NCBI GenBank assembly: GCA_964568805.1
Contig: CAZMRW010000012.1
Span: forward strand, 1-62,476
Source of the DNA: CAZMRW01 sp964568805
GTDB lineage: Bacteria > Pseudomonadota > Gammaproteobacteria > Methylococcales > Methylomonadaceae
DNA length: 62,476 bases
Direction of reading: 5' to 3'
Part shown: positions 52,890 to 60,527 of the stretch, one piece after another
Layout: each line of letters starts with the position of its first letter
How positions within the stretch are numbered: position 1 is the first letter of the stretch
Translations under genes and position numbers: made by a program
The notes under the pieces: generated by a model
What the model was told of the DNA's origin: nothing
Databases searched by the model: none
Seen by the model: the letters and a program-made list of their open reading frames with translations, nothing else

Positions 52890-53702
52890 CTATGCGGCTT
52901 GCATTCGAGTCTTGCCATCCCAGAAGGACGATTTTTTAATTTGATCCTCAATGAAATCGAGACATTGTTGAATCAGCTGACTTAAGCGGATTAACAGCGA
53001 CTTGAACCGGACAACACTGTTTTCGCCCAGGTTATTGATGATTGACGGCAGATGCCCAACAAGAGCCAATGCGGGGTCGATCACTCTCGTTTGAATGATG
53101 ATCCGGGTATCTAACGGCAATTCCCGCACCGTAAAAACGATTCGATCAATCAGCACCTTGCCCGGGCCGACAAGCTCTTGTTCTAGCCAAACTTTGCCGG
53201 CTTTGTTGTTGCTATCCACTGCGACCAAAATATTTTTTATTAGGGTATGAGCCGGCTCAACAACAGTTTTTTCAAAATATCTGATGGCCTGGTCGGGGCT
53301 TTGGGACATCAGATTAGTGGTCGCATTGAGATTTTCATGCAGGAACGCTCGCTTTTTATTGATGAAATCCCGGGCTTCAGCGATAAGGCCCTCAGTCATG
53401 TCGATATATTTTTGTATTTGCGTTAAAACAGGATTCACTATGGTTGCATCTATCCCTTTTTTAATTTGTTCCCTGCATTGATAAATCTTATTGATTGTTG
53501 TCTTCTGTAATGAGTTATGAGCGGTGGTCAGTCTCTGTTCCAGTTCGCTGATTTGCAAATCACGATCAGACAATGACTGATTCAATTGGCTGATGGTTAT
53601 TTTACTTGACTCCAACTGTGAAGATAACATTGAAACCTGATCTTCCAGACGATTTAATCTTGTTAATAATTCGCTGTTATTGTTTGCATTAAACGACTCC
53701 AT
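52890..53702 (-). CDS. Coiled-coil protein of unknown function
   Basis: 270 aa. Residues 1-70 form a strong coiled coil (LLTRLNRLEDQVSMLSSQLE, then ISELEQRLTTAHNSL). The rest is helical with several amphipathic stretches (NPVLTQIQKYIDMTEGLIAEA; SIINNLGENSVVRF). There is no signal peptide or membrane span. GGGGAA lies upstream of ATG 53702. I do not recognise the family. It is alone on the minus strand between the hem terminator and the divergent lipoprotein gene. Confidence 0.75.
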   Translation of the reverse strand: MESFNANNNSELLTRLNRLEDQVSMLSSQLESSKITISQLNQSLSDRDLQISELEQRLTTAHNSLQKTTINKIYQCREQIKKGIDATIVNPVLTQIQKYIDMTEGLIAEARDFINKKRAFLHENLNATTNLMSQSPDQAIRYFEKTVVEPAHTLIKNILVAVDSNNKAGKVWLEQELVGPGKVLIDRIVFTVRELPLDTRIIIQTRVIDPALALVGHLPSIINNLGENSVVRFKSLLIRLSQLIQQCLDFIEDQIKKSSFWDGKTRMQAA

Positions 53703-54028
53703 CCCATTCCCCCGTTGCGGTTTATATTAAATTGTTATTGTTATTATTTTTTAATCCGTCCATTCTTAACAGGCTAATGCGAAAATGTCAAGAAAATAAG
53801 GCGATCTTCGCTTGGTATGGGAGCAGAGTGGTCATCAGACCCGAGAAAATCTGGGAAAGATAAGCAGGGTTTGTCACTTTGTCACGGCAATGCCGGCATC
53901 GTATGCTGTTTTGACAATCCATGAAAAACAAGCAGTTAAATCCCTGGTGGCATCAGGACTGCCGCCGAAGATGGTGGATTGATAAACAAGACAATGATAG
54001 AATCGTCCATTTTTTACGAATAACATTT

Positions 54029-54469
54029 ATGAAAAGCCTAGCCAATTACAATCTTTTTTTAGCCATTTTAACAGGCATCGTTATCTCCTTGTCCGTCGCC
54101 GGTTGCTCGGATGATGAAGGCAAAAAAAACGCCGCCGCGAAAGTTGAACATAATCCCTTCGATCATACTCACGACATCGAAGTGACGGATGTGCAAAAAC
54201 ATAAATTTGAGCATGATTTTGCCCAGCAGTGCGTTCTAAGAGAATTGGAAAATTCGACCGATAAAGCCGCGGATGAAGAACGTTGGAGAAAACCTTGCAT
54301 GTGCATTGCGACTTATCTGATGAAAGACTTAACGGCGGAGGAAGCGGGCAAGTTTCTCAGTGAGCACAAAAATACCCAGTCTTTGGTGATCAAGTATGAA
54401 AGCGCCGCGTATCATTGCCTTCAGGCCAAGGCCGAGCCCAAAGGACCGAAGTTATTCGGCAAACCATAA
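54029..54469 (+). CDS. Small lipoprotein with CxC motif, unknown function
   Basis: 146 aa. The start at 54029 puts a signal peptide with lipobox SVAGC at Cys22; an in-frame ATG at 53921 would not. After the anchor is a His-rich patch (EHNPFDHTHDIE) and then four Cys in pattern C-x(n)-CMC-x(n)-C (CVLREL, KPCMCIATYL, YHCLQAK). These could bind metal or form disulfides. It is convergent with the bufferin-type operon, whose last gene ends 70 bp away; a link to metal handling is only suggested by position. Family unknown. Confidence 0.65.
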   Translation: MKSLANYNLFLAILTGIVISLSVAGCSDDEGKKNAAAKVEHNPFDHTHDIEVTDVQKHKFEHDFAQQCVLRELENSTDKAADEERWRKPCMCIATYLMKDLTAEEAGKFLSEHKNTQSLVIKYESAAYHCLQAKAEPKGPKLFGKP

Positions 54470-54539
54470 TTCATATGTGGATGTCCGGCACTTTGCTTTC
54501 CTTGCAAGGTGCCAGAAGCAGGGTTGGTCTTCGCTGTTT

Positions 54540-55298
54540 TCAATCGATGACAGTAATGATGTTTTTTTCGGCAAGCCCTTGGATAATTTGTAAGCCGCCC
54601 TGCATAATGGGCCCCGGCTCAGACGAATGCAATTCGCTGATCATCTGATTCAGACAGGTTTCCGCCCGCTGCCGGCCACTTTCCTCCAGAATTTGCAGCA
54701 AGCGGAAGGTGCTCAACGTAATCTCGATGAAATGGACATGATCCTCCTGATTTCGATAGGCAATCAGGCATGTCGGCTGCTCCGGCGGCGTCAGCGGCAT
54801 AAAGGAAGGGGAGAGTCTATGCACCGGATAGTGATAAATCAGCGGCCATGCCAACGATGACAGAACCAGGTTTTTTTCGAGCAAGTTGCCAAGGTCCGGC
54901 TTATTCACAACAAGCTCTTCCTTAGAGTTGGCCAGTGCCATTTCTACCCATTCGTAGTGGGCCAATTCCAGCATAAAGGGCAAGTCGTCGGGATTGTCCC
55001 GTTCGTTTTGCAAATATGCCAAAAACTCTTCGGCAATTTCAGAAAAATAAGGCGTTTTACAGTCGTGCCCGGCAAAAAAATCCTGACACAATGCCAGCCA
55101 TTGACGGTCATCCAGTAACGTTCTTAACACCGGAAAGTTACCGGCCAGAAAACCTTCGATGTTATTAAAAAACAATTCCCTGTACATCGCCATGCGCCGG
55201 CTGCTGACATCCACTGGCGCCGGATTGTTTTCAGGATCTCTGATGAAGGCTGCAAATTCCCGCTGCCTGGCTTTGAAATCAACTGCCATAGGATTCAT
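54540..55298 (-). CDS. bufC: BufC-like DUF2063 partner of the MNIO enzyme
   Basis: 252 aa. DUF2063 N-terminal domain with RRMAMYRELFFNNIEGFLAGNFPVL and a helical C-terminal domain. The family is the usual partner that presents the precursor to DUF692/MNIO enzymes in RiPP maturation. It overlaps the DUF692 gene by 4 nt (ATGA), so the two are made together. It has no catalytic motif of its own. The symbol follows the bufferin naming. Confidence 0.88.
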   Translation of the reverse strand: MNPMAVDFKARQREFAAFIRDPENNPAPVDVSSRRMAMYRELFFNNIEGFLAGNFPVLRTLLDDRQWLALCQDFFAGHDCKTPYFSEIAEEFLAYLQNERDNPDDLPFMLELAHYEWVEMALANSKEELVVNKPDLGNLLEKNLVLSSLAWPLIYHYPVHRLSPSFMPLTPPEQPTCLIAYRNQEDHVHFIEITLSTFRLLQILEESGRQRAETCLNQMISELHSSEPGPIMQGGLQIIQGLAEKNIITVID

Positions 55299-56191
55299 GC
55301 CGACCGTTGTGCATGGTGATTCTTCCAGTCATTCTGTATGGTCCTGATGATGCCGACTTCCCTGATGAGCTCATCCAGCGGAGGAATGTTAAAATCTCTC
55401 TCCAGCAGGGTCGGGAAGGCACCATAGAGTTGATATGCTTTACCGAGCAATTTCCATACCGGATCAATAACTTCGGCGCCATGCGTATCGACCAGAAAAT
55501 CGTCGGCTTCGCGGTAGTGCCCTGCAATATGCGCGTACGCAATACGATGTGCGGGAATGGCTCGTAAGAAAGCTTCGGCATCGTACCCGTGATTGATGCT
55601 GTTAACGTAAATATTGTTGATGTCCAGCAAGACGTCGCAATCGGCTTCCTCGACAACGGCATTGAAGAATGTTATTTCATCCATTTCCTTGCCGGGGGCC
55701 GCATAATAGGACACATTTTCGATCGCGATCTTTCGCTCCATCATGTCCTGGACTTGCCTGATACGGCCTGCTACATGCTTGACGGCCTCGGCTGTAAACG
55801 GAATCGGCATCAGATCGTAAAGATGACCTTCCTTGCTGCAATAACTCAGGTGCTCGCTGTAAAATTTGATTTGATGTTCGGCCATGAACCGTTTGACAGC
55901 CAGCACCAGCTTTTCGTCCAAGGGATCGGTACTGCCGATAGACAACGATAAGCCATGACAAATAAAGTCATGGCGTTCGGTCAGCGTGTGAAACTGTTTG
56001 CCTAATTTTCCGCCCAGCGGAATCCAGTTTTCGGGAGCAACTTCATAAAAGTCGACTTCTTGCGGAGGGAGTTCAATAATGCTGTTCAAAAACGAGCGGC
56101 GTAAACCCAAGCCGGCGCCGTGGACGAGATTCCGGTTTGTATCCATAGAAACTCTAAAACTCATAATGGGGATAGCCGGAGGGATAATCAT
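55295..56191 (-). CDS. bufB: MNIO (DUF692) RiPP-maturation enzyme, BufB-like
   Basis: 298 aa from ATG 56191, or 283 aa from ATG 56146. TIM-barrel enzyme of the multinuclear non-heme iron oxidative family that also includes MbnB of methanobactin synthesis. Iron-ligand segments are intact: VAPENW, ICHGLSLS, YSEHLSYC, AIENVSYYA, LLDINNIYVN, YAHIAGH, DTHG and LLERDFN. These enzymes modify Cys residues of precursor peptides, commonly into thiooxazole or oxazolone-thioamide groups. The 56191 start has GGAGGG with 4-5 nt spacing, but the site is inside a perfect hairpin (see 56176-56203). It follows the precursor gene and overlaps bufC. Confidence 0.9.
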   Translation of the reverse strand: MIIPPAIPIMSFRVSMDTNRNLVHGAGLGLRRSFLNSIIELPPQEVDFYEVAPENWIPLGGKLGKQFHTLTERHDFICHGLSLSIGSTDPLDEKLVLAVKRFMAEHQIKFYSEHLSYCSKEGHLYDLMPIPFTAEAVKHVAGRIRQVQDMMERKIAIENVSYYAAPGKEMDEITFFNAVVEEADCDVLLDINNIYVNSINHGYDAEAFLRAIPAHRIAYAHIAGHYREADDFLVDTHGAEVIDPVWKLLGKAYQLYGAFPTLLERDFNIPPLDELIREVGIIRTIQNDWKNHHAQRSA

Positions 56192-56203
56192 CGCACCCTC
56201 CGG
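56176..56203 (-). promoter_or_regulatory. Hairpin burying the bufB ribosome binding site
   Basis: On the minus strand CCGGAGGG (5' arm), loop TGCGATGATTAT, CCCTCCGG (3' arm): 8 bp, perfect, GC-rich. The 5' arm contains the GGAGGG Shine-Dalgarno sequence and the loop contains the ATG of bufB (56191). In the mRNA the ribosome site would be blocked when folded. On the plus strand the same hairpin is followed by ATTTTTG and would look like a terminator, although no plus gene ends here. Confidence 0.6.
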
Positions 56204-56247
56204 ATTTTTGTCGCCAGGACGGCTATTTGCCGGTCACGAGGAGAGCC

Positions 56248-56664
56248 TTATTTTGCCGGGGTTTCCGGCATTTTCATTTTCTCGCCCTTCATCATTTCGC
56301 CGCAAGCGCCTTCCTTGCCCTTCATCTGGGCGCCGCAGACATTTTCCATGCCTTTTTTCATTTTGTCGCCTTCCATCATGTTGCCGCACTTGCCTTCACC
56401 GCTCTTTGTTGCCGCTGGTGCGGCAGGTGTTGATTTTTGACCGGCGCAGGCACCTTCCGGGGTTTTAGGCTTGGTCATGCCGCCCATATTGGCGCCGCAA
56501 GCCATTTCGCCGGATTTTCCGGCCTCGGCGATCTGCATGTAGCCATTGGTCATTTCGGTCATACCGAATGGATTGGCTTCAGCATTTGCAGTTGTTGCTG
56601 TCATTGTTGAAATAAAAGCGGCGCTCATTGCAACGGCTAAAGGCGATTTAATTATTTTTTTCAT
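56248..56664 (-). CDS. bufA: Bufferin-type Cys/Met-rich precursor peptide
   Basis: 138 aa. A Sec signal peptide ends near TANA-28, so the mature chain is about 110 residues. It holds five Cys (56, 73, 93, 110, 121). Four are in CG-x-x-M units (CGANM, CGNMM, CGAQM, CGEMM); Cys73 is in EGACAGQK. EGKCG (90-94) is the motif typical of MNIO substrates. About 15 Met lie in the mature part, fitting copper binding. Bufferins are periplasmic copper-storing RiPPs made by BufB and BufC. ATG 56664 has GGAGTC upstream, and TATATAA lies about 25 nt before that. Confidence 0.85.
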   Translation of the reverse strand: MKKIIKSPLAVAMSAAFISTMTATTANAEANPFGMTEMTNGYMQIAEAGKSGEMACGANMGGMTKPKTPEGACAGQKSTPAAPAATKSGEGKCGNMMEGDKMKKGMENVCGAQMKGKEGACGEMMKGEKMKMPETPAK

Positions 56665-56873
56665 TTTGACTCCAATGTGATTTATATAACCCTTCGATAA
56701 CTCAGATTCATCGAATTAATAATATGTTACCAAACCCAACTGAATAATGAATGAATATTCATCTGTTTGGCATGTTACAACAGATAAGACTATACAGATT
56801 TTCAGAAGTTTATGCTACGTCAGCCATTCAACAAAAATCTGTTCCAAAGCTGTTTAATGAAAATCCTGGAGCT

Positions 56874-57506
56874 TTATTTCGTTTTGTCCTTGTATTCGCA
56901 AAGGTCTTCAATCACACAGCTCGGGCATTTGGGTTTTCTGGCAATGCAGGTATATCGTCCGTGCAGAATGAGTAAATGGTGGGCGTCTTTCTTGTGACAG
57001 GCAGGCACCCATTTTTCCAGTTTGCGTTCAACTTCAAGCACATTTTTACCGGGCGCCAGTCCGATCCGGTTGGCTACCCGGAAAATATGGGTGTCGACGG
57101 CGATGGTGTGCATGCCAAAAGCGGTGTTGAGTATGACATTGGCGGTTTTCCTGCCGACGCCCGCCAAGGCTTCCAGTTGTTCCCGTGTTTTTGGCACTTC
57201 GCCGCCATGCCTGTCCAGCAGTTGCCGGCATAGCGTCATGATGTTGGCGGCCTTGTTGTTATACAAGCCGATAGTCTTGATATAGTCTTTCAATCCATCC
57301 AGACCCAGCGCCAAAATTTCGTCAGGTGTATTGGCGACGGCGAACAAGCGCGCGGTGGCTTTGTTGACTCCTTTATCGGTTGCCTGCGCCGACAAAACCA
57401 CGGCGATCAATAATTCAAATGGCGAGCTATAACACAATTCTGTTGATGGCTCGGGGATCGCCGCCGCCAGTCGGTCGAATAGGGCGAGTCGTTGTTTTTG
57501 ATTCAT
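56874..57506 (-). CDS. nth: Endonuclease III
   Basis: 210 aa DNA glycosylase/AP lyase for oxidised pyrimidines. The helix-hairpin-helix LEALAGVGRKTANVILN, catalytic Lys in it, catalytic Asp in VDTHIFRVANR and the C-terminal [4Fe-4S] motif C-x6-C-x2-C-x5-C (CIARKPKCPSCVIEDLC) are intact. It lies 209 bp upstream of the bufA gene on the same strand, apparently in a separate unit. Confidence 0.98.
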   Translation of the reverse strand: MNQKQRLALFDRLAAAIPEPSTELCYSSPFELLIAVVLSAQATDKGVNKATARLFAVANTPDEILALGLDGLKDYIKTIGLYNNKAANIMTLCRQLLDRHGGEVPKTREQLEALAGVGRKTANVILNTAFGMHTIAVDTHIFRVANRIGLAPGKNVLEVERKLEKWVPACHKKDAHHLLILHGRYTCIARKPKCPSCVIEDLCEYKDKTK

Positions 57507-57675
57507 ATCACCTTAAGCGGATTGTAAATTTACAGGATTTGCATGAGCTGGGTATTGCATGCATTTCATGGAAATGCAACGCCCTATAATGGGCATTACC
57601 CTATGCATTTTCCCAGTGTTTGATTCTACTACAATCTTTAACATCACTGACTTCAAACTCATTCGAGTCATTGAG

Positions 57676-57945
57676 TTACCCACAAAAGTTGTGGATAACT
57701 CTGTGGAAAAGATCAAGATAAGTGGGTTTACTCTTTGTATTTATTGCAGTTGAGTTAAATTGTATTGTTTTAATTCAGAATATTCTTATCTTGATATATC
57801 AAATACTTAATGCCTATAGCGGATAGCGTGCAGAGGCTTTTTTTTCTTTTGTCAGTCATTGACTTTTTTGATTTTACCAATGTGCATAAGCTGAAAATTT
57901 TATAAAAAATAACTTGCAATTGATAATTCTTCAAAGTTCTCCACA
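57676..57945. other. DnaA-box cluster in AT-rich gap, possible oriC
   Basis: The 625-bp gap between nth and the RibD-like gene is AT-rich. Boxes matching TTWTNCACA: TTATCCACA (minus, 57690-57698), TTTTCCACA (minus, 57702-57710) and TTATGCACA (minus, 57881-57889). One-mismatch copies: TTACCCACA (57676-57684) and TTCTCCACA (57937-57945). AT-rich stretches (57735-57815 and 57895-57920) could act as unwinding DNA. Genes to the left mostly run left, and those beyond 59320 run right. It could instead be a DnaA-titration or DnaA-regulated site. Confidence 0.45.
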
Positions 57946-58131
57946 AACAGACGAACTCGTAAAATAGCGAAGTTTTAAAAGGCGGCGGTTGATGGGCCCA
58001 TTCAAAAACGAACAGTCAGTTTTGGGCCAGGATTGAGGACCCATAACATGCGAATGAGTAAAGGCTTATTATATGAGCATGCAGCCCGATTCATTGTTTG
58101 ATCGGTTCGCCTTTGATGAGGCGATTGACAG

Positions 58132-58983
58132 TCACGCCGGGTTGGAATCTTGCTCGATGACGCGCTGTCCCAGGTCGAATTGAAGAAAAAACTGGCCGGA
58201 TCCGGGAGGTGAATTGTCCTCGTAATACAGTGATTTAAGATTCAGATTGCCTTCAGGTCCAAGCAAAGCGCCGGTAAGCAGCGAACGAAAGTCTTTGCCG
58301 CCGATTAATTGGTGAGTCAGGGTCAGGTAAAATCTGGATAACTGCTTGTCCCTGACGACGGTATCAAGCATTTGCGGACCGGCGATCAGATAAATGCTTT
58401 TGTAGCCTAGTTTGCTGAGTTGATCAATCAAAGGCGCACCGTGAACTTTTTCATGTTCGCCTGCAAACAGGAGGGGATAGCCCAAGTCTTGCCAGTACTG
58501 TATGCGATCCGGATTGGCATTTTTTCCTGTGGCAATATAGACGGCTTGCCCATGCTCATGCAGACTGGGGTGCATTTGAAAATTCAGGCTGGCACTGGCA
58601 ATCACTACGGCGGGTTGAGGGTTCAATCCGTTGCTACGTCGCCATTCGATTAGATCGCTGTTTTTAATCTGCAATATGTTGCCGAGTCTCCCTTCATGCA
58701 GCGCCCGCAAATACCCCCCATGGGTTATAAGACAATCGGACTGGGCATGCAATTCCATGAATAACGCGAAGTCTGACTCGGTTGTTAAATGCTTTGGGAT
58801 GAAGGGTTCATCGATTCCGATATCTTCCACAGCAATTCGTCCGTCCAGGCTGGACAGGAAATTGGCATAAACAAATGGCGTTTCCGCAGTGCCCAGTTTA
58901 TGTATATTATGGGCAAGATATAAACCTTTTAGGGTTGAATTTTCGCAGGGTTTCGGATAAAGGCATAACAGTTTTTTTGGCAT
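58132..58983 (-). CDS. RibD C-terminal-type (dihydrofolate-reductase-fold) reductase
   Basis: 283 aa. Residues about 35-270 fit the RibD_C family (VYANFLSSLDGRIA, DFALFMELHAQSDCLITHGGY, LIDQLSKLGYKSIYLIAGPQML), an NADPH-dependent pyrimidine reductase fold. The deaminase half of a full RibD is absent. It may be a stand-alone riboflavin-pathway reductase or a pterin reductase; context does not decide. Its closest neighbours are the DnaA-box gap and small unknown genes. Confidence 0.8.
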   Translation of the reverse strand: MPKKLLCLYPKPCENSTLKGLYLAHNIHKLGTAETPFVYANFLSSLDGRIAVEDIGIDEPFIPKHLTTESDFALFMELHAQSDCLITHGGYLRALHEGRLGNILQIKNSDLIEWRRSNGLNPQPAVVIASASLNFQMHPSLHEHGQAVYIATGKNANPDRIQYWQDLGYPLLFAGEHEKVHGAPLIDQLSKLGYKSIYLIAGPQMLDTVVRDKQLSRFYLTLTHQLIGGKDFRSLLTGALLGPEGNLNLKSLYYEDNSPPGSGQFFLQFDLGQRVIEQDSNPA

Positions 58984-59322
58984 GGATGCACTCTAAAAAT
59001 TCCTTAGCCCTGTAGTTTGATATTTTTTGGCAAATATTTCAGGCATGAATCAGCTGATGGCTCGTTCGCCAAAAATGATGCTGTTCATTCTGTTTTATGT
59101 ATTGTAACAGAAACATCATACTGCTTTAAAATTGTAGAAACCAGGTATGACGCTTTACGCTAGCGATGCCTTTGTCGCAATAAAAGCCTCCGTCTCCTTG
59201 GGAACTGTCAAGAGGAGCTTCCTGGCTAGCGCTGATCCAATCAATGCCATCTGAATTTTTTCAATCAATGAATTTTTTTCGGCGTATGATGGTCTTGATA
59301 TTGAATAATAGGAGAAAAGACC
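58984..59322. other. Divergent intergenic region, no gene recognised
   Basis: 339 bp between the RibD-like gene (minus) and the small Cys-Cys protein gene (plus). A minus-strand open frame at 59155-59457 runs antisense over the start of the plus gene and has no good ribosome site. No clear promoter pair or terminator is seen. Confidence 0.4.
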
Positions 59323-59679
59323 ATGGGCAGTTGCTGCGACGATCCTACTGAACCACGTAAAATCGACCCAAGGGAACTGATAAGGGAACAGGAACATTAC
59401 GGTAATCTGGTGCGCGACCTTTTTACCGACGATCCTGAAAGGGTCATACTCAGGCAATTGAATGAAGCGAATGCCTACCTAAAGGAACTTGCGGCCTTAC
59501 GGGCGCACTATCCGTCAGTGCGTTGTCGTGCGATAGAATTACTTGATAAAAAAAGCCTTCCGGTGCTGCAGCAAATCAGCGGGGAAGAGCCGGATACGCA
59601 ATTCGGTGCCGTCGCCAACAAAAGAATTGAACAGCTGCAGAACGATAACGGGCTTCTGGATATGCTGTTTCATACCTGA
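59323..59679 (+). CDS. Small helical protein with N-terminal Cys-Cys, unknown function
   Basis: 118 aa. Begins MGSCCDDPTEPRKID and then is mainly helical (LIREQEHYGNLVRDLFTDDPE; AIELLDKKSLPVLQQIS). AGGAG lies 6 nt before the start, so the gene is credible. There is no signal peptide. The vicinal Cys pair at 4-5 might bind metal or be acylated. It is 40 bp upstream of a small secreted protein gene. Family unknown. Confidence 0.6.
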   Translation: MGSCCDDPTEPRKIDPRELIREQEHYGNLVRDLFTDDPERVILRQLNEANAYLKELAALRAHYPSVRCRAIELLDKKSLPVLQQISGEEPDTQFGAVANKRIEQLQNDNGLLDMLFHT

Positions 59680-59719
59680 ATGCTCACTCAAATAATAGAT
59701 AGACAGACGAGGCATGACC

Positions 59720-60103
59720 ATGAACATAAATAAAGTTTTCTGGGTAATCGGATTAATGGTTTTTACCCATAATGTTTGGGCCTATGGAAGTTCCAGCAGC
59801 AGTAGCAGGAAAATCTGCGATAATTCGGAGTTTACCGAGTTTACCCCTGCCGATAAGTCAAGCGTTAGCGCAGGGTCAGAATTTTCCTTTAAAGCATCAC
59901 TCAAAATTAATCCCGACCGAATTGATGTCAACGTAAAGGGCCAGCCGGTTGACGTTACGGTGACGCCGGTCCATCAGGGTTATCAGGTAAAGGGAACGCT
60001 GCCCGAATCGTTGAAAGGCACCTACGCCAGAATCGCCATCAAAGCTGAGGGCATTGACAAGTGTCAGGGCAGTACCGGCTGGCTGGTTAATATTGCCGAA
60101 TAA
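59720..60103 (+). CDS. Small secreted beta-rich protein, unknown function
   Basis: 127 aa with a signal peptide ending VWA-Y. A Ser run follows (YGSSSSSSRK), then alternating beta strands with two Cys (KICDNSEF; DKCQGST) placed to form a disulfide. The strand pattern resembles a small immunoglobulin-like sandwich (SVSAGSEFSFKAS, RIDVNVKGQPVDVTV). ATG 59720 has GAGG 7-8 nt upstream; ATG 59714 would be too close. I considered SoxZ, but the conserved residues do not match. Function unknown. Confidence 0.65.
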   Translation: MNINKVFWVIGLMVFTHNVWAYGSSSSSSRKICDNSEFTEFTPADKSSVSAGSEFSFKASLKINPDRIDVNVKGQPVDVTVTPVHQGYQVKGTLPESLKGTYARIAIKAEGIDKCQGSTGWLVNIAE

Positions 60104-60135
60104 ACTGGCTGGAATTAAGTTACCGGCTATAAGTA

Positions 60136-60254
60136 ATTATCGATCCGGTCGTGTGACATAGTCACTCCGTTCATCTTGAGCAAGTCGAAAGTCCACGGGA
60201 CTTTGACAGTCTCGACTCGAACGGTTTCAATCGTTATCGGACCGGATCGATAAT
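60136..60254. repeat. MITE-like element with 15-bp terminal inverted repeats
   Basis: ATTATCGATCCGGTC (60136-60150) and GACCGGATCGATAAT (60240-60254) are perfect inverted copies, 119 bp end to end. The inside has partial dyad symmetry: GTTCATCTTGAGCAAGTCGA and AGTCTCGACTCGAAC flank GTCCACGGGAC. The inner part resembles common TTCATCCTTCGACA-type repeats. No target-site duplication is obvious. It lies in a 424-bp gap. Confidence 0.5.
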
Positions 60255-60527
60255 GATGAAATTTTAGAGACAGTTCAGAACAAGACACATTTTCGATGTG
60301 CAAGGTTTAAATTTTCTTTAAAAGACAATCTGCCATGTCAAAAAAACACGATAATAAAAAATGCGATCATCGCGAAGGCTATATTCACAATGGCATGATT
60401 GCGCCGTAGTTTCCGGATCGATCCTTTCGACGGCTTGATAATCCTAAATATCGTTACACTTCATCGAGCTTAATTGCTAAAATTATGCAGGTGTCTGCTC
60501 GTTTAGAGGGCTGATAATCGGAGCGAT

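Noticed and set aside
57559..57753. 64-codon ORF in the DnaA-box gap
   Set aside because: Low coding quality and no ribosome site; its sequence is explained by DnaA boxes and AT-rich DNA.
58074..58187. 37-codon plus ORF (MSMQPDSLFDRFAFDEAIDS...)
   Set aside because: It overlaps the end of the RibD-like gene on the other strand, has a weak ribosome site and no recognisable family; kept only as a possible fragment.
59155..59457. 100-codon minus ORF
   Set aside because: Antisense to the start of the better supported plus gene at 59323 and without a ribosome site.
59720..60103. SoxZ identity for the small secreted protein
   Set aside because: The strand pattern is vaguely similar but SoxZ-conserved residues are absent, and SoxZ lacks this Ser run.
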